Positions 22,383 through 33,720 of a DNA stretch of 64,000 bases are shown here, piece after piece (position 1 is the stretch's first letter; each line of letters starts with the position of its first letter). The notes below the pieces were generated by a model that saw nothing but the letters and a program-made list of their open reading frames with translations, was not told where the DNA came from and did not search any database. A program made the translations under genes and the position numbers. This DNA comes from Mycolicibacterium flavescens (GTDB lineage: Bacteria > Actinomycetota > Actinomycetes > Mycobacteriales > Mycobacteriaceae), in contig NZ_MIHA01000012.1 of NCBI RefSeq assembly GCF_001722335.1, positions 1 to 64,000 of the forward strand, given 5' to 3'.

Positions 22383-23704
22383 TCGGTCGTTCCTTCCATG
22401 CGCAGCACGCTGTTGATGGCCTGCACCACTTCGAGATCCGCGAGCGCCTCGACGGTCTCCGACAGCGCGGCGTCGTTGGCCTGGTGGGTGACCACGACGA
22501 TGCGTGCCCCGCACCGCTGACCACCCTCGTCGACCATGCCCTCCTGGCGCACCTCGGCGATACTGACCTCACGCTTGGCGAATTCGGCTGCCACCGCAGA
22601 CAGCACACCCGGCCGGTCGGCGACGTTCATGTTGACGTAGTAGCGGGTCGGGATGAACCCGATCGGCGCGATCGGCAGCTTGGCGTACTTGGACTCCCGG
22701 GGCCCGCGGCCGCCCTGCACGCGGTTGCGCGCGGCCATCACCAGGTCGCCCATCACCGCCGACGCTGTCGGCGCACCGCCGGCGCCCTGGCCGTAGAACA
22801 TCAGCCGGCCGGCCGCCTCGGCCTCGACGACCACGGCGTTGAAGGCGCCGTTGACCGAGGCCAGCGGGTGGTCCAGCGGCACCAGCGCCGGGTAGACGCG
22901 CGCCGAAACACGTTGTTGGCCTTCGTCTGAGGTGAGGCGCTCGCAGATCGCCAGCAGCTTGATGGTGCAGCCCAGAGCCCGTGCGGATTCGAAGTCGGCG
23001 GCGGTGACCTTGGTGATGCCCTCGCGGTAGACGTCGTCGGCGGTGACCCGGGTGTGGAACGCGATCGAGGCGAGGATCGCCGCCTTGGCCGCGGCGTCGT
23101 AACCCTCGACGTCGGCGGTCGGGTCGGCCTCGGCGTATCCGAGCGCGCCCGCGTCGGCCAGCGCGCTGGCGTAGTCCGCGCCGGTGGAGTCCATCTCGGA
23201 GAGGATGTAGTTGGTCGTGCCGTTGACGATGCCGGCCACGCGCACCACGCTGTCGCCGGCCAGCGACTGGGTCAGCGGGCGGATCACCGGGATCGCACCG
23301 GCTACCGCGGCCTCGAAATACAGGTCGACGCGGGCGTTTTCGGCGGCTTGGGCCAGTTCGCCGGTGGAGACCGCCATCAGCGCCTTGTTGGCGGTGATCA
23401 CCGACTTGCCCTGTTCGAGCGCGGACAGGATGGCCTTGCGCGCCGGCTCGACCGGACCCATCAGTTCGACGACGATGTCGACGTCGTCGCGGGAGACCAG
23501 ATCGTCGATGTTGTCGGTCAACAAGTCGACGGGTACACCGCGGTCTTCGGCGACGCGCCGCACACCGACACCCCGCAACTGCAGCGGTGCGCCGATGCGG
23601 GCGGCCAGGTCGTCGGCGCTCTCCTCGATGATGCGCACCACCTGGCTGCCGACGTTTCCCAGACCGAGGACCGCTACGCCGATCGGCTTCTCAAGGTCAG
23701 TCAT
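22379..23704 (-). CDS. hom: Homoserine dehydrogenase
   Basis: The 441-aa NAD(P)H-dependent enzyme reduces aspartate semialdehyde to homoserine. The Rossmann motif [14 protein letters not shown] is at residues 8-21; the catalytic region has [10 protein letters not shown] and [15 protein letters not shown]-terminal ACT domain (from about residue 355, [14 protein letters not shown]) suggests feedback inhibition by threonine. It follows lysA by 2 bp and overlaps thrC by 4 bp. Confidence 0.97.
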   Translation of the reverse strand: MTDLEKPIGVAVLGLGNVGSQVVRIIEESADDLAARIGAPLQLRGVGVRRVAEDRGVPVDLLTDNIDDLVSRDDVDIVVELMGPVEPARKAILSALEQGKSVITANKALMAVSTGELAQAAENARVDLYFEAAVAGAIPVIRPLTQSLAGDSVVRVAGIVNGTTNYILSEMDSTGADYASALADAGALGYAEADPTADVEGYDAAAKAAILASIAFHTRVTADDVYREGITKVTAADFESARALGCTIKLLAICERLTSDEGQQRVSARVYPALVPLDHPLASVNGAFNAVVVEAEAAGRLMFYGQGAGGAPTASAVMGDLVMAARNRVQGGRGPRESKYAKLPIAPIGFIPTRYYVNMNVADRPGVLSAVAAEFAKREVSIAEVRQEGMVDEGGQRCGARIVVVTHQANDAALSETVEALADLEVVQAINSVLRMEGTTE

Positions 23705-23706
23705 CG

Positions 23707-25125
23707 TTACCTCACTTCCAGACTCAGCAGGTCGTCGACCGTCTCCCGGCGCAGGATCAGGCGGGCGTGCCCGTCGCGCACGGCCACCACAGCGGGACGA
23801 CCGATCAGGTTGTAGCGGCTCGACATCGAATAGCAGTAAGCACCGGTGGCCGCGACGCCCAGCAGGTCACCGGGTTCGATGTCGCCGGGCACCCACGTGT
23901 CGCGGACGACGATGTCGCCGCTCTCGCAGTGCTTTCCGACGATCCGGGCCAGTGCCGGTTCCGCATCGCTGACGCGGGAGATCAGCCGCGCGTCGTATTC
24001 GGCGCCGTAGAGCGAGGTGCGGATGTTGTCGCTCATGCCGCCGTCGACACTGACGTACCGGCGGTGCGCGGTGGGGCTGACCGCGACATCCTTGACCGTG
24101 CCGACCCGGTACAGAGTGATGGTGCCGGGCCCGGCGATGGCGCGGCCGGGTTCGACCACCAGCCGCGGGGCGGGCAGGCCGACGGCGGCGGACTCATCGC
24201 GCACGATCTTGGCCAGCTTGGCAGCCAGTTCGGCGACCGGCGGCGGGTCATCGTCGGGCAGGTATGAAATGCCGAGTCCCCCACCAAGGTCGACGATCGA
24301 CATCTGGGAGGTCTTGTCGACGCCGAACTCGGCGACCACGTCGCGCAGCAGACCGATCACGCGGTGCGCGGCGATCTCGAATCCCGCGACGTCGAAGATC
24401 TGGGAACCGATGTGGCTGTGCAGACCTTTGAGCCGCAGATGGCCGGCCTCGAAGACGCGGCGTACGGCGTCCATCGCGGCACCCGAGGCCAGCGACAGCC
24501 CGAACTTCTGGTCTTCGTGGGCGGTGGAGATGAACTCGTGGGTGTGCGCCTCGACGCCGACGGTGACGCGCACCAGCACGTCCTGAACCACGCCGGCGGC
24601 GGCCGCGATCTCGTCGAGGCGGTCGATCTCGATCATCGAGTCGACCACCACGTGCTCGATGCCGGCCTTGACCGCGGCGGTCAGCTCGTCGATCGACTTG
24701 TTGTTGCCGTGCAACGCGATCCGCTCAGCCGGGAAGCCGCCGGCCATCGCGACGGCCAACTCGCCGCCGCTGGCGACGTCGAGGGACAGGCCTTCTTCGG
24801 CGATCCAGCGGGCGACCTCTTTGCACATGAACGCCTTAGCGGCGTAGCGGACGTTCTCACCGCCGCCGAACGCGTCGGCGATCTCGCGGCAGCGGAACCG
24901 GAAGTCGTCCTCGTCGACCACGAACGTCGGGGTGCCGAACTCGGCGGCGATGTCGGAGACTTTCACGCCGCCGATCGACACCTCGCCACGCTCGTCGCGA
25001 ACGGTGCTGCGGGGCCACACATTCGGTGCGAGCAGCAGCACCTCATCGGGGGACTGCGGATGGGCCGGCGCGCCGGTGTGGTGCACCTCTTCGGCGTGCC
25101 GGGGTCCGGCGGGATGGGCGATCAC
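23707..25125 (-). CDS. lysA: Diaminopimelate decarboxylase
   Basis: The 472-aa fold-III PLP enzyme performs the last step of lysine synthesis. The PLP lysine is K97 in RYAAKAFM; other motifs are [16 protein letters not shown] and the active-site CESGD near the C-terminus. The GTG at 25125 overlaps the argS stop (GTGA); it gives the 25-residue N-terminal extension seen in fast growers. Removing diaminopimelate for lysine, it sits in a transcript with hom-thrC-thrB, linking the two aspartate branches. Confidence 0.96.
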   Translation of the reverse strand: MIAHPAGPRHAEEVHHTGAPAHPQSPDEVLLLAPNVWPRSTVRDERGEVSIGGVKVSDIAAEFGTPTFVVDEDDFRFRCREIADAFGGGENVRYAAKAFMCKEVARWIAEEGLSLDVASGGELAVAMAGGFPAERIALHGNNKSIDELTAAVKAGIEHVVVDSMIEIDRLDEIAAAAGVVQDVLVRVTVGVEAHTHEFISTAHEDQKFGLSLASGAAMDAVRRVFEAGHLRLKGLHSHIGSQIFDVAGFEIAAHRVIGLLRDVVAEFGVDKTSQMSIVDLGGGLGISYLPDDDPPPVAELAAKLAKIVRDESAAVGLPAPRLVVEPGRAIAGPGTITLYRVGTVKDVAVSPTAHRRYVSVDGGMSDNIRTSLYGAEYDARLISRVSDAEPALARIVGKHCESGDIVVRDTWVPGDIEPGDLLGVAATGAYCYSMSSRYNLIGRPAVVAVRDGHARLILRRETVDDLLSLEVR

Positions 25126-26774
25126 ATGCGCTCCGGAGCGGTGACGCCGAGGATGCCCAGGCCGTTGGCGATGACCTGGCGGGTGGCCTGACACAGCGCC
25201 AGACGCGCACCGTGCAGCTCGTTGGGCGTCTCGTCGCCCTGCGGCAGCACCCGGCAGGAGTCGTAGAAGCGGTGGTAGTCACCGGCGAGGTCTTCGAGGT
25301 AACGCGACACCCGGTGCGGTTCGCGAAGCGTGGCAGCGGTTTTGAGTACGCGCGGGAACTCGCCGATGTTGCGGATCAGCGTCCCCTCCTTGTCGTGGGT
25401 GAGCAGCTGCAGGTTCGCGGTGTCCGGGGCCACGCCGAGGTCGGCGGCGTTGCGGGCCAGCGCCGAGAGCCGCGCGTGGGCGTATTGCACGTAGTAGACC
25501 GGGTTTTCGTTGGAGGCCGAGGACCACAGCGCGAGGTCGATGTCGATCGGGCTGTCCACCGACGACCGGATCAGCGAGTACCGGGCGGCGTCGACACCGA
25601 TCGCGTCGACCAGGTCATCGAGGGTGATCACGGTGCCGGCCCGCTTGCTCATCCGCACCGGCTGACCGTCGCGCACGAGGTTGACCAGTTGGCCGATGAG
25701 CACCTCGACGGTGGCCGGGTCCTCGCCGAGCGCCGCGGCGACGGCCTTGAGCCGGGCGATGTAGCCGTGGTGGTCGGCGCCGAGCATGTAGATGCACAGG
25801 TCGAAGCCGCGGGCCCGCTTGTCGAGGTAGTACGCGATGTCGGCGGCGATGTAGGCCGGGGCGCCGTCACTCTTGATGACGACCCGGTCCTTGTCGTCGC
25901 CGTAGTCGGTGGTGCGCAGCCAGACGGCGCCGTCTTTCTCGTAGATGCTGCCGGCCTCGCGGAGTTGGGCGATGGCCTGGTCGACGCGCCCGGAGGTGTG
26001 CATCGAGTCTTCGTGGGTGTAGACGTCGAAGTCGGTGCCGAATTCGTGCAGCGACTGCTTGATGTGGCTGAACATCAGGTCGACGCCGATGGCGCGGAAG
26101 GTCTCGCGCATCTGGTCGTCGGGCAGGTCGAGGGCGCCGGGGTCCTTGGCCAGGACCTGCGCGGCGATGTCTTTGATGTAGTCGCCGGCGTACCCGTCCT
26201 CGGGGGTGGGCTCACCCTTGGCGGCGGCGATCAGCGAGTTGGTGAACCGGTCGATCTGGGCGCCGTGGTCGTTGAAGTAGTACTCGCGGGTGACCGCGGC
26301 GCCCTGGGTGGACAGCAGCCGGCCCAGCGCGTCGCCGACCGCGGCCCAGCGGGTGCCGCCGATGTGGATGGGGCCGGTGGGGTTGGCCGAGACGAACTCG
26401 AGGTTGATGTTGTGGCCGGCCAGCGCGTCGGAGTGGCCGTAGGCGGGTCCGGCGGCGAGCACGTCGGTGACGATGACGTTCTGCGCGGACGCCTCGAGGC
26501 GCAGGTTGACGAAGCCGGGGCCGGCGACGTCGGCGCCCGAGATGCCCGGGTGCGCGGCCAGCGCGGTGGCCAGCCAACCGGCCAGTTCGCGCGGGTTGGC
26601 GCCGACCTTCTTGCCCAGCTGAAGGGCCAGGTTGGTGGCGTAGTCGCCGTGGTCGGGGTTGCGTGGGCGCTCGACGGTGACCGTCTCCGGCAGGGCGGAC
26701 GCGTCGAGGCCATGCTCGGCCAGCACCGCGGCGGCGGTGGTCTTGAGCAGGTCGGCCAGATCGGCGGGGGTCAC
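25122..26774 (-). CDS. argS: Arginyl-tRNA synthetase
   Basis: The 550-aa class I synthetase has the HIGH-like motif [10 protein letters not shown] near residue 130 and the KMSKS-like loop [10 protein letters not shown] near residue 375. A C-terminal DALR anticodon-binding domain ends APERM. GTG start at 26774; the ATG at 26784 is out of frame. It heads the amino-acid operon and is divergent from a tRNA-Arg gene 100 bp away, a functional neighbour. Confidence 0.97.
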   Translation of the reverse strand: MTPADLADLLKTTAAAVLAEHGLDASALPETVTVERPRNPDHGDYATNLALQLGKKVGANPRELAGWLATALAAHPGISGADVAGPGFVNLRLEASAQNVIVTDVLAAGPAYGHSDALAGHNINLEFVSANPTGPIHIGGTRWAAVGDALGRLLSTQGAAVTREYYFNDHGAQIDRFTNSLIAAAKGEPTPEDGYAGDYIKDIAAQVLAKDPGALDLPDDQMRETFRAIGVDLMFSHIKQSLHEFGTDFDVYTHEDSMHTSGRVDQAIAQLREAGSIYEKDGAVWLRTTDYGDDKDRVVIKSDGAPAYIAADIAYYLDKRARGFDLCIYMLGADHHGYIARLKAVAAALGEDPATVEVLIGQLVNLVRDGQPVRMSKRAGTVITLDDLVDAIGVDAARYSLIRSSVDSPIDIDLALWSSASNENPVYYVQYAHARLSALARNAADLGVAPDTANLQLLTHDKEGTLIRNIGEFPRVLKTAATLREPHRVSRYLEDLAGDYHRFYDSCRVLPQGDETPNELHGARLALCQATRQVIANGLGILGVTAPERM

Positions 26775-26838
26775 GGGGGTCCATCCTATGGTCTCGGGTG
26801 GTCAGCCCCCGAATCCGTTAGGCGTCGCGGCCATGCGT

Positions 26839-26844
26839 TAGGCT
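26839..26844 (+). promoter_or_regulatory. Candidate -10 of tRNA-Arg promoter
   Basis: TAGGCT fits the mycobacterial -10 pattern TANNNT and lies 32 bp before the mature tRNA 5' end, leaving a short 5' leader for RNase P. No clear -35 is seen, which is common in mycobacteria. Confidence 0.4.
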
Positions 26845-26876
26845 GTGCAGGCCCATCGGCGCAGTTCCACTCATGC

Positions 26877-26949
26877 GCCCCCGTAGCTCAGGGGATAGAG
26901 CGTCTGCCTCCGGAGCAGAAGGCCGCAGGTTCGAATCCTGCCGGGGGCA
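26877..26949 (+). tRNA. tRNA-Arg (anticodon CCG)
   Basis: A 73-nt cloverleaf folds fully. The acceptor stem is GCCCCCG/CGGGGGC, the D stem GCTC/GAGC, the anticodon stem TCTGC/GCAGA with loop CTCCGGA (anticodon CCG, reading CGG), and the T arm GCAGG-TTCGAAT-CCTGC. The discriminator is A; the 3' CCA is not encoded (CCC follows). M. tuberculosis has a tRNA-Arg at the same place beside argS. Confidence 0.97.
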
Positions 26950-27399
26950 CCCAGGTTTTTCCAGATCAGAGGCATTTTCGCAACCGCGCCAGGCGACGTG
27001 GTCGATATCTTCTGATGATCATGCTGCACACGGTGGACGAGCAGACAACGTGGTGCCAGATATGGCCTGAGTGGTGGTCGACTGCCCTCCGCATCGCCGC
27101 GGGTTTCGTGCTTCTGTGCTGGCGCTCATCGTCGTTCTGCGGACCACGCGACCGGGCGACATCGGTCAGCGCGACTGCTCCCAGACCTCCTGCGGTCGTT
27201 GAGACGATTCGCTGACCGGCGGCACTGTCCAAGCACCCTCCGGGAACGCCCGACGCCTCGTCACGGTTCACCGCCCGTTCAGGATCCCGGACAAAGAGTG
27301 GGTACGCGAGGCTCCACGACCATCACAATGTGTGCGTTCTCTGCGCCGGCGATGCCGCCGCCGGTATCCATCGGATCGTGCGCAGGGGTGGCGAAGGAC
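26950..27399. other. 450-bp region without a supported gene
   Basis: Base composition is lower in GC than the flanks. Short open frames exist on both strands; one on the plus strand from about 27015 would encode a 66-residue peptide with a hydrophobic stretch, but it has no ribosome binding site or family resemblance. No duplicate of the tRNA 3' end was found, so no attachment site is supported. Confidence 0.4.
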
Positions 27400-28149
27400 T
27401 CAACGTTGTCGTCGGTTTCGTTGCACCAGCCTGTCGTATTTGGCGAGCAGCCGGGAACTTTTGTTAGCCATTCTCCCGACACCGCGCGAATACGGGTCCT
27501 TCCCTCCTGCGGCATTCCGCGCTTTCGCAGACTCGATAGCCGAATTGAGAGCGTTCATCTCCGTGCGAATGCCGTCAATCTTCTCCTCCAGACGGGTCTT
27601 GGGAGCCGGAGCCCTGCGCTCGGATCTCGGCTGTCGTTGGCCTGTGTTCTCAGCAACGATTCGTACCGCTATGTCGGCGAGGTAGCTCTCGATCGATACT
27701 CGTTGTTCGTGGTCATTGCCGATGTCCACATACAGTTCTCCGTCGGGCGAAAGCTGGGGACTACGGCCTCCGAGATTGACGCGACCGGATAGAAGGCTGT
27801 CGGCCGTTATCGGCACAGTCTCCTCATTGTTGTAATCGGAGTAGACGTATACCTCACTATTCACAGTAAGCAGGCTGAGGCCGATGAGGCGGGAATCGAT
27901 ACCACCGTGGCTCTCGCCGAGCACGTACCCGGCAGGCGACCACCAATGCGGCAACCGGACCTGACACGGCTCGACCCCTTCCGCGCTGAGCCGGTTCAGG
28001 AATTCTTGGAGAAGTCGGCTGAGATCACCCGCAGCCGCCTCTGCACCACGCCGTCGGCGGTCTTGCGCGTTCAATTGCTCTGCGTCTCTGGCCTGTTGCT
28101 GGGCGGCCAGCTTGCGGAACTCCTGGTCAAAGCTCGACATACGAGCCAT
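27400..28149 (-). CDS. Hypothetical protein, atypical composition
   Basis: I do not recognise this 249-aa protein. The N-terminal 50 residues are a Gln/Arg/Ala-rich helix (possible coiled coil). A compact middle domain (about 55-165) is rich in Trp, Tyr and Gly, with HWWSPAGYVLGE, VYVYSDYNNEE and GELYVDIGNDHEQR. The C-terminus is a second charged helical segment with an R/K-rich end (QRNRRQR). The middle domain's strand-like alternation argues for a real fold. GC and codon use are lower than neighbours, suggesting acquired DNA beside the tRNA. Start could be 28149 or the ATG at 28140. Confidence 0.65.
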   Translation of the reverse strand: MARMSSFDQEFRKLAAQQQARDAEQLNAQDRRRRGAEAAAGDLSRLLQEFLNRLSAEGVEPCQVRLPHWWSPAGYVLGESHGGIDSRLIGLSLLTVNSEVYVYSDYNNEETVPITADSLLSGRVNLGGRSPQLSPDGELYVDIGNDHEQRVSIESYLADIAVRIVAENTGQRQPRSERRAPAPKTRLEEKIDGIRTEMNALNSAIESAKARNAAGGKDPYSRGVGRMANKSSRLLAKYDRLVQRNRRQR

Positions 28150-28342
28150 GGTAATTCAGCACGAGCCTTCGGATGGCTCGATTGCGTGCCCTCTGTGTCG
28201 ATCTCGCGGACTCAGAGCCCAGTCACCACTTTCTGTTGACATACAACGCAGTTCATGCTTCGCATGCCGGTCGAATAGCACGTGCGAACTCGGCGGGTGG
28301 ACGACCTCAGCCTGATGGCGCCACAAGACATGACGCTCAGGC

Positions 28343-29497
28343 TCATGGCTCGTCGATCAACTCGGGCGGTTCTGAGCCCAACTCGTAGACGTTCTGCGGC
28401 ATCACCAACCGAGTCACGTCATAGGCGATCTGTCCCGCCGAATGCGGTTCGGCCACATCCGAGTTCACGAACACCACCAATGTGGCGTCCCGTTCGGGAA
28501 GGTACACCGCGACCGTCGCGTACCCCGGGATGTCGCCGTTGTGGCCGCGCCACCCCTGGACATCGAAGATCGCGAATGAATAGTCGACGCCCGGAACCAC
28601 CGACGAGCCGCCGCTGATCCGCTGGGCGTGGGTGTCGGGCCGCAGCAGCGCGCCGCTCCCCAGCGCCTTCGCCCAGGCACGCATGTCGTACACGTTCGAC
28701 ACGATCTTTCCCGCCGCATCCGCCCACGACAGGTTCCACAGCGTGGTCTCGACGATCACCTCGTCCGGGCTCTTGTTGTATCCGTGCGCGTACGGGCCCG
28801 GCAGCCAACCATCGGCGGGATAGCTGGTCTGCGTCAACCCGAGCGGACCGAAGATGTTGTCCTGCAGGTACTGCCGCAACCGCACGCCCGACACCTTCTC
28901 GACCACCATCCCGAGTAGCACCGTGTTGGTGTTCGAGTACTCATAGTCGCTACCCGGCGCGAAGTTCAACGGTTTCGCGAGGGCGACCTCCACGAGTTCG
29001 CGCGGCATCATCGCGAAAGCAACAGGGCCCCTTGGCGATTCTCGGTAGAGCCGTTCGACGAACCCGGTGTCGTCGGTGTAGTTGGCCAAGCCGCTGCGCA
29101 TCCGACCCAGCATGTCCAGCGTGATGACGTCGCCGGACGGCACGCCCTCGACATACCGGGCGATCGGATCGTCCAGTCGGATCCGCCCCTCGTCGACGAG
29201 TTGCAGCACCGCGGTTCCGGTGAACGTCTTGGTGACGCTCCCGATCCGTGTGTGGTTGTCGACCAGCATCGGCATGCCGGACGCGGTGTCGCCGACCCCG
29301 AATGCCTTCACATAGTCAACCTCACCGGGTACCGACAGGCTCACGATCGCCCCCGGAGCGCCCATCTGAGCCAGCCGCTCGGCGATCACCTTGTCGAGCG
29401 CCGCCGCCAGATCGCGCGGCTGCGCCACCGCGGCCGGCGCTGCGCCCACCGTCACGATCACGAGGAGGAACACCGCCAACACCCGCTCGACTCGCAT
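28343..29497 (-). CDS. Secreted serine hydrolase (beta-lactamase / DD-peptidase family)
   Basis: The 384-aa exported protein has a clear signal peptide (MRVERVLAVFLLVIVTVGAA, cleavage near AVAQP). The class C beta-lactamase/PF00144 fold shows nucleophile SVTK (S-x-x-K), YSN in YEYSNTNT, and HNGDIPG as the third motif. It could be a D,D-carboxypeptidase, an esterase or a penicillin-binding protein-like enzyme; the motifs cannot separate these. The ATG at 29497 is preceded by GCGGGGGA. It is divergent from the large sugar-dehydrogenase gene at 29779 with 281 bp between, AT-richer than surroundings. Confidence 0.85.
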   Translation of the reverse strand: MRVERVLAVFLLVIVTVGAAPAAVAQPRDLAAALDKVIAERLAQMGAPGAIVSLSVPGEVDYVKAFGVGDTASGMPMLVDNHTRIGSVTKTFTGTAVLQLVDEGRIRLDDPIARYVEGVPSGDVITLDMLGRMRSGLANYTDDTGFVERLYRESPRGPVAFAMMPRELVEVALAKPLNFAPGSDYEYSNTNTVLLGMVVEKVSGVRLRQYLQDNIFGPLGLTQTSYPADGWLPGPYAHGYNKSPDEVIVETTLWNLSWADAAGKIVSNVYDMRAWAKALGSGALLRPDTHAQRISGGSSVVPGVDYSFAIFDVQGWRGHNGDIPGYATVAVYLPERDATLVVFVNSDVAEPHSAGQIAYDVTRLVMPQNVYELGSEPPELIDEP

Positions 29498-29754
29498 CCG
29501 GATCCCCCGCTCGTTGGTTACGCGCCGACCATAACCAAGAATGCCGGTGACCCGCGTCCGACATCTGCAATATTGCCGAGGTGAGGTTCTTGTTGTCTCA
29601 CATGGATAAAGCTCCTCAAGAATCATTTTCAGCGAATCAACTCCCGACGCCGCCTCAAACACGTAAAGAGATCGAAACGTCCTGATCAACTTGTTTTGCC
29701 GTACGAGCCGAAACGCAGTGCCATAGTTAGCCAGCGAAGCTTCTCCGTTAGCCA

Positions 29755-29771
29755 ACTGATCATCGTGGGGG
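29755..29771 (+). promoter_or_regulatory. Shared pre-start element, copy A
   Basis: ACTGA, six bases, then TGGGGG, ending 7 bp before the ATG at 29779. The same ACTGA-N(4-6)-TGGGGG arrangement occurs at 33699 and 39211, before the two other genes whose products share this signal peptide. The G-run may serve as the ribosome binding site; the ACTGA part is unexplained. Confidence 0.5.
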
Positions 29772-29778
29772 ATACAGA

Positions 29779-32661
29779 ATGGCCGTTTCCGGTTACGCGA
29801 AGTACATCGGTCGTGTCGGCGCACTCGCCGTCGCACTGGGAGTCACCGGGGCGGTCGCCAGCAGCCCGGGAATCGCGTGGGCCGACGAACAATCGTCGTC
29901 GACCTCCACCGGCGCGGACACCTCGAACACCACCCCATCGGACAACACCGCCGGATCGCCCGGCACCACGACGACAACGGACCCCGGCACCGACCCGTCC
30001 GACACGACGACCGGTGACGCGGACGACACCGACCCGGACGCGGAAGACCCGGACCTCGACGACGAAGACCTCGACGACGAAGAGCTCGTGGAAGAGGAGC
30101 CAGGCGACGGCGACGTGACCGGAGACGGCGACGCCGAAGAACCCGGCGAGGAAACGGCCGTCGACGACACGGAATCCGACAACGTCACCGACCAGTCAGA
30201 GACCGATGCGCTCGTCGAGGCCGTCAAGGACGACTTCACCGCGCCCGAGGATGAGCAGTCGCCGGCCGACGACACCACACTGCTGGCCGCCAGCACCCAA
30301 CGCAGCGCCACTCACACCGAAGGCGAAGCAGAGCAACCGGTGTCGGTCGCCCACGTACCGGTCGCCGCCCCGTTCCGGCTACCCACACCCGAGCAGGTCG
30401 TCCGGCAGGTCCGTCAGGCCGTCACCACCTGCGTCTGCAACGTCATCACCGGCACGATCAACTTCGTCAACGCCGCGATGTCGCTGTTCACCGGCGGCGG
30501 CGGAGCAGCCGGCCCCGGCGGCCCCGCCTCGCCGCTGGGCAACCCGCTCATCGCCGCGGTGATGGAATGGGCCCGCAGAGAGACCACCCGTGTCATCGAG
30601 TTCGTGAGCCGCACGCCGGTCGCCCAGTTCGTCCACGGCGTCACCCAGCAGATCACCCAGGCCTTCGCCGACTTCACGAATTCGCCGTTCGGGCGGGAGA
30701 TCTCGACACAGATCGCGCAGTTCCTGACCAGTTGCGAGGATTCGACATCGTTGCCCGATGAGCTCGAACGTGTCGTCGTCGTCGGCGGCCTCAACGAGCC
30801 GACGGACTTCGCGTTCCTGCCCGCCGATGGCGACAGCGACACCATCGACCGAATCTTCATCACCGAAAAGTCCGGGGCCATCAAGGTTTACAATCCGCAG
30901 GATGGAACGGTCAGCACGCTGATCAGCCTGCCGACCGTGACGGCAGACGGGGAACGCGGCCTCGTCGGCATCGAGGTCGACCCGCAGTTCTGGACCGACG
31001 GCGCCGAGGGCTATCACACCATCTACGTGGCCTACACGGGCGCCGACAACTACGACCGGCTGTCCAAGCTCCGGCTCGACCCGGCGACTCTCGGGTACCT
31101 GAGCGAAGAAGAGCTACTGGTCTCGACCGAACTGGGCAACAACTTCCACCACGGTGGTGAACTCCAGTTCGACCCGCAGGGCGAATACCTCTACTGGGCG
31201 GTGGGCGACAACACCGAAGGCGCCAACGCCCAGGACCTGACCAACATCCACGGCAAGATCCTGCGCCTCGACCGCAACGGCGAAGCTCCGGCCGACAACC
31301 CCTACGTCAATACGCCCGGCGCGATCAAACAGATCTATGCGATCGGCCTGCGCAACCCGTTCCGCTTCACTTTCACCCCCAACGGCAAGTTGCTGGTCGC
31401 CGACGTCGGTGAAGCGGAGTGGGAGGAGCTCAACGTCGTCATCCCCGGCGGCAACTACGGCTGGCCGTCCGAAGAGGGTGAGTGCAGCGACTGCGAGTTC
31501 GTCAACCCGATCTACGCCTACCCGCACTCCGCGCCGCCGGCCAATGCGGGCTCGATCACGGCCGTCGTCGTGTACACGGGCACAACGCTTCCCGAGGAAT
31601 ACCAGAACAAGGTCTACATCGCCGACTACTCCCTGGGCTGGATCAAGGAGCTGACCTTCGACCAGGAGTTCACCAGCCTGATCAGCGAGCGCACCTTCGA
31701 CAGCAAGGCGGGCACCGCCGTCAAACTCGACCAGAGCCCGGACGGCAACATCTACCAGCTCAACATCTATCCGGGTCAGCTGTCGGTCATCCGGCCGTCC
31801 GGCGGCAACCGTGGCCCGACCGCCGTCATCACCGCCTCACCCACCGCCGGGGCGGGCGACTCGCTGACCGTCAACTTCTCGGCCGCCGACTCGACGGACC
31901 CCGACGGTGATCAGTTGCAGTACCGCTGGACATTCAGCGACGGGCGCACCTCCGACGAGATGAATCCGACGATGACGTTCACCAACACCACCGGCACCTA
32001 CACCGCCTACACCGCGACGCTGACAGTCACCGACGGGGACAAGACCAGCACCGCGACCCAGCGGGTCGTGGTCGGCAGCACCCCGCCGGTCGCGACCATC
32101 AAAGACACGCTGCCCGACAACTACAACGCCGGCGACACCATCACCTTCGAAGCGGAAGCCTCCGACGCCGAGGACGGCGCCCTACCTCCGGACGCCTACA
32201 AATGGAGCGTGGTGTTCCACCACGCCGAGCACACACATCCGTTCCGCGACAGCATCACCGGCACCACCGGCAGCGTGACCATCCCCCGCACCCGCGATCA
32301 GCTCGGCAATACCTGGTATCGGGTCACGCTGACGGTCACCGACAGCAGCGGCCTGTCGACGACCACCTTCCGCGACATCCATCCGAACACGGTCGAGTTG
32401 ACGTTCAACGCCAGCCATCCGGACGCGGCGTTCACCGTCGACGGGGTCCGGTATGTGGGTTCGCACGTCATCCCCGACGCCGTCGTTGGCGTCGAGCGCG
32501 TGGTCAGCGCGCCGTCCCCGCAGGGGACCGATGGCGGCCAACTCGAGTACGTCAGCTGGTCGGACGGTGGAGCGCAGAGCCACACCATCACCACACCCGA
32601 GGACGCGACGGACTACACGGTGACCTACAACTTCGTGCCGGCCATCGCCATGGTGGTATAA
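29779..32661 (+). CDS. Large exported PQQ-type sugar (sorbosone/glucose) dehydrogenase with PKD-like domains
   Basis: A 960-aa exported protein. Residues 1-36 are a signal module containing [11 protein letters not shown] and ending near AWADE. Residues about 37-180 are an acidic Asp/Glu/Thr-rich linker. About 330-680 is a GSDH-type beta-propeller: [45 protein letters not shown] and [15 protein letters not shown], the PQQ/Ca2+-dependent aldose dehydrogenase pattern. About 680-770 is a PKD-like domain ([19 protein letters not shown]), and a second Ig-like segment and a beta-rich C-terminus follow. It probably oxidises sugars or polysaccharide ends at the cell surface. No PQQ synthesis genes are in the window. 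It shares its signal with the proteins at 33721 and 39234. Confidence 0.85.
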   Translation: MAVSGYAKYIGRVGALAVALGVTGAVASSPGIAWADEQSSSTSTGADTSNTTPSDNTAGSPGTTTTTDPGTDPSDTTTGDADDTDPDAEDPDLDDEDLDDEELVEEEPGDGDVTGDGDAEEPGEETAVDDTESDNVTDQSETDALVEAVKDDFTAPEDEQSPADDTTLLAASTQRSATHTEGEAEQPVSVAHVPVAAPFRLPTPEQVVRQVRQAVTTCVCNVITGTINFVNAAMSLFTGGGGAAGPGGPASPLGNPLIAAVMEWARRETTRVIEFVSRTPVAQFVHGVTQQITQAFADFTNSPFGREISTQIAQFLTSCEDSTSLPDELERVVVVGGLNEPTDFAFLPADGDSDTIDRIFITEKSGAIKVYNPQDGTVSTLISLPTVTADGERGLVGIEVDPQFWTDGAEGYHTIYVAYTGADNYDRLSKLRLDPATLGYLSEEELLVSTELGNNFHHGGELQFDPQGEYLYWAVGDNTEGANAQDLTNIHGKILRLDRNGEAPADNPYVNTPGAIKQIYAIGLRNPFRFTFTPNGKLLVADVGEAEWEELNVVIPGGNYGWPSEEGECSDCEFVNPIYAYPHSAPPANAGSITAVVVYTGTTLPEEYQNKVYIADYSLGWIKELTFDQEFTSLISERTFDSKAGTAVKLDQSPDGNIYQLNIYPGQLSVIRPSGGNRGPTAVITASPTAGAGDSLTVNFSAADSTDPDGDQLQYRWTFSDGRTSDEMNPTMTFTNTTGTYTAYTATLTVTDGDKTSTATQRVVVGSTPPVATIKDTLPDNYNAGDTITFEAEASDAEDGALPPDAYKWSVVFHHAEHTHPFRDSITGTTGSVTIPRTRDQLGNTWYRVTLTVTDSSGLSTTTFRDIHPNTVELTFNASHPDAAFTVDGVRYVGSHVIPDAVVGVERVVSAPSPQGTDGGQLEYVSWSDGGAQSHTITTPEDATDYTVTYNFVPAIAMVV

Positions 32662-32708
32662 ACCGGGCCACCCACAGCAGCTCGGGCAGCGCTGCGAAGA
32701 AGCGCCCG

Positions 32709-33503
32709 GTGACCGAGACTTGGGCGATGTTCTCGCTCACGGGAAGGTCGGTGGTCGTCACCGGCGGCAGTAAGGGAATCGGTCGCGGCATCGCCGGCGT
32801 CTTCGCCGAGGCAGGTGCGAACGTGGCAGTGGCCGCCCGCTCACCCGGCGACCTCGACGACACGGTCGCGGCACTCGACGGTCTCGGCGACGGCAAGGTG
32901 ATCGGTGTCCGCGCCGACGTCAGCGACCCCGAGTCGTGCGGCGCCATGGCGAGCGCCGTCGTCGAATCCTTCGGCGGCATCGACGTTCTGTGCGCCAACG
33001 CCGGAATCTTCCCCGAGGCGCCGCTGGCGTCGATGACGCCCCAGCAGCTCGCCGAGGTGCTCGACACCAATGTCAAGGGCACCGTGTTCGCCGTGCAATC
33101 CTGCCTGCCCGCACTGATCGCATCGCGCCGGGGCCGCGTCATCCTGACGTCGTCGATCACCGGGCCCATCACCGGGTTTCCCGGCTGGTCACACTACGGC
33201 GCATCGAAGGCGGCCCAGTTGGGGTTCATGCGCACCGCCGCGATCGAACTCGCACCGCACGCGATCACCGTCAACGCGATCCTGCCGGGCAACATCCTCA
33301 CTGAAGGACTCGCCGACCTCGGCGAGGACTACCTCGCCGGGATGGCGCGCGCAATCCCCGCCGGCGCGCTCGGCACCCCGGCCGACATCGGCTACCTCGC
33401 CGCGTTCCTCGCCTCCGACGAGGCGGGATATCTCACCGGCCAGGCGATCACCGTGGACGGCGGGCAGGTGCTGCCCGAATCACCAGACGCGCTCGCCGGC
33501 TAG
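32709..33503 (+). CDS. Short-chain dehydrogenase/reductase (FabG-like)
   Basis: A 264-aa classical SDR. The cofactor motif [13 protein letters not shown] (TGxxxGxG) opens the fold; NAG appears as CANAGIF; the catalytic triad is Ser in TSSITG, then YGASK (YxxxK). The C-terminal [10 protein letters not shown] is the usual FabG-like ending. GTG at 32709 follows AAGAAGCGCCC; an ATG at 32727 would shorten it by six residues. Substrate unknown. It follows the sugar-dehydrogenase gene by 47 bp and may be co-transcribed. Confidence 0.88.
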   Translation: MTETWAMFSLTGRSVVVTGGSKGIGRGIAGVFAEAGANVAVAARSPGDLDDTVAALDGLGDGKVIGVRADVSDPESCGAMASAVVESFGGIDVLCANAGIFPEAPLASMTPQQLAEVLDTNVKGTVFAVQSCLPALIASRRGRVILTSSITGPITGFPGWSHYGASKAAQLGFMRTAAIELAPHAITVNAILPGNILTEGLADLGEDYLAGMARAIPAGALGTPADIGYLAAFLASDEAGYLTGQAITVDGGQVLPESPDALAG

Positions 33504-33698
33504 CACCCCGCTAACCACAGCGCTTAGCTTAAGTTAAAACGCCCTCACCGGCGGAAACGTACCCGACACCGGAGCGTTTGCCTGATCCTTCGGCTAGGCC
33601 AACTTTCAGCAGGTAGAACCCACCTTCCGAGGAAGGCGGACCATTTCCCCGAGCTTCAGCAATTGACGCCTCGCCTGGGCTATCGTCAGCTGTGCGTT

Positions 33699-33714
33699 AC
33701 TGAGCAAATGGGGG
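33699..33714 (+). promoter_or_regulatory. Shared pre-start element, copy B
   Basis: ACTGA, five bases, then TGGGGG, ending 6 bp before the ATG at 33721. It is equivalent in place and sequence to the elements at 29755 and 39211. The 217-bp spacer from the preceding gene also has TTGACG at 33663-33668, but no convincing -10 at proper distance. Confidence 0.5.
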
Positions 33715-33720
33715 TAGGGG

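Noticed and set aside
25026..27215. A 729-codon plus-strand open frame opposite lysA and argS that runs through the tRNA
   Set aside because: It covers conserved genes on the other strand and a tRNA, and its Val/Gly/Asp-rich sequence is typical of antisense frames in GC-rich DNA.
26877..27400. tRNA-Arg as an integration (att) site
   Set aside because: No second copy of the tRNA 3' end and no integrase were found in the window; only lower GC hints at insertion.
33623..33636. CCTTCC-GA-GGAAGG palindrome before the first glycosidase gene as a terminator
   Set aside because: The loop would be only two bases and no T-rich tail follows, so a hairpin terminator is not supported.
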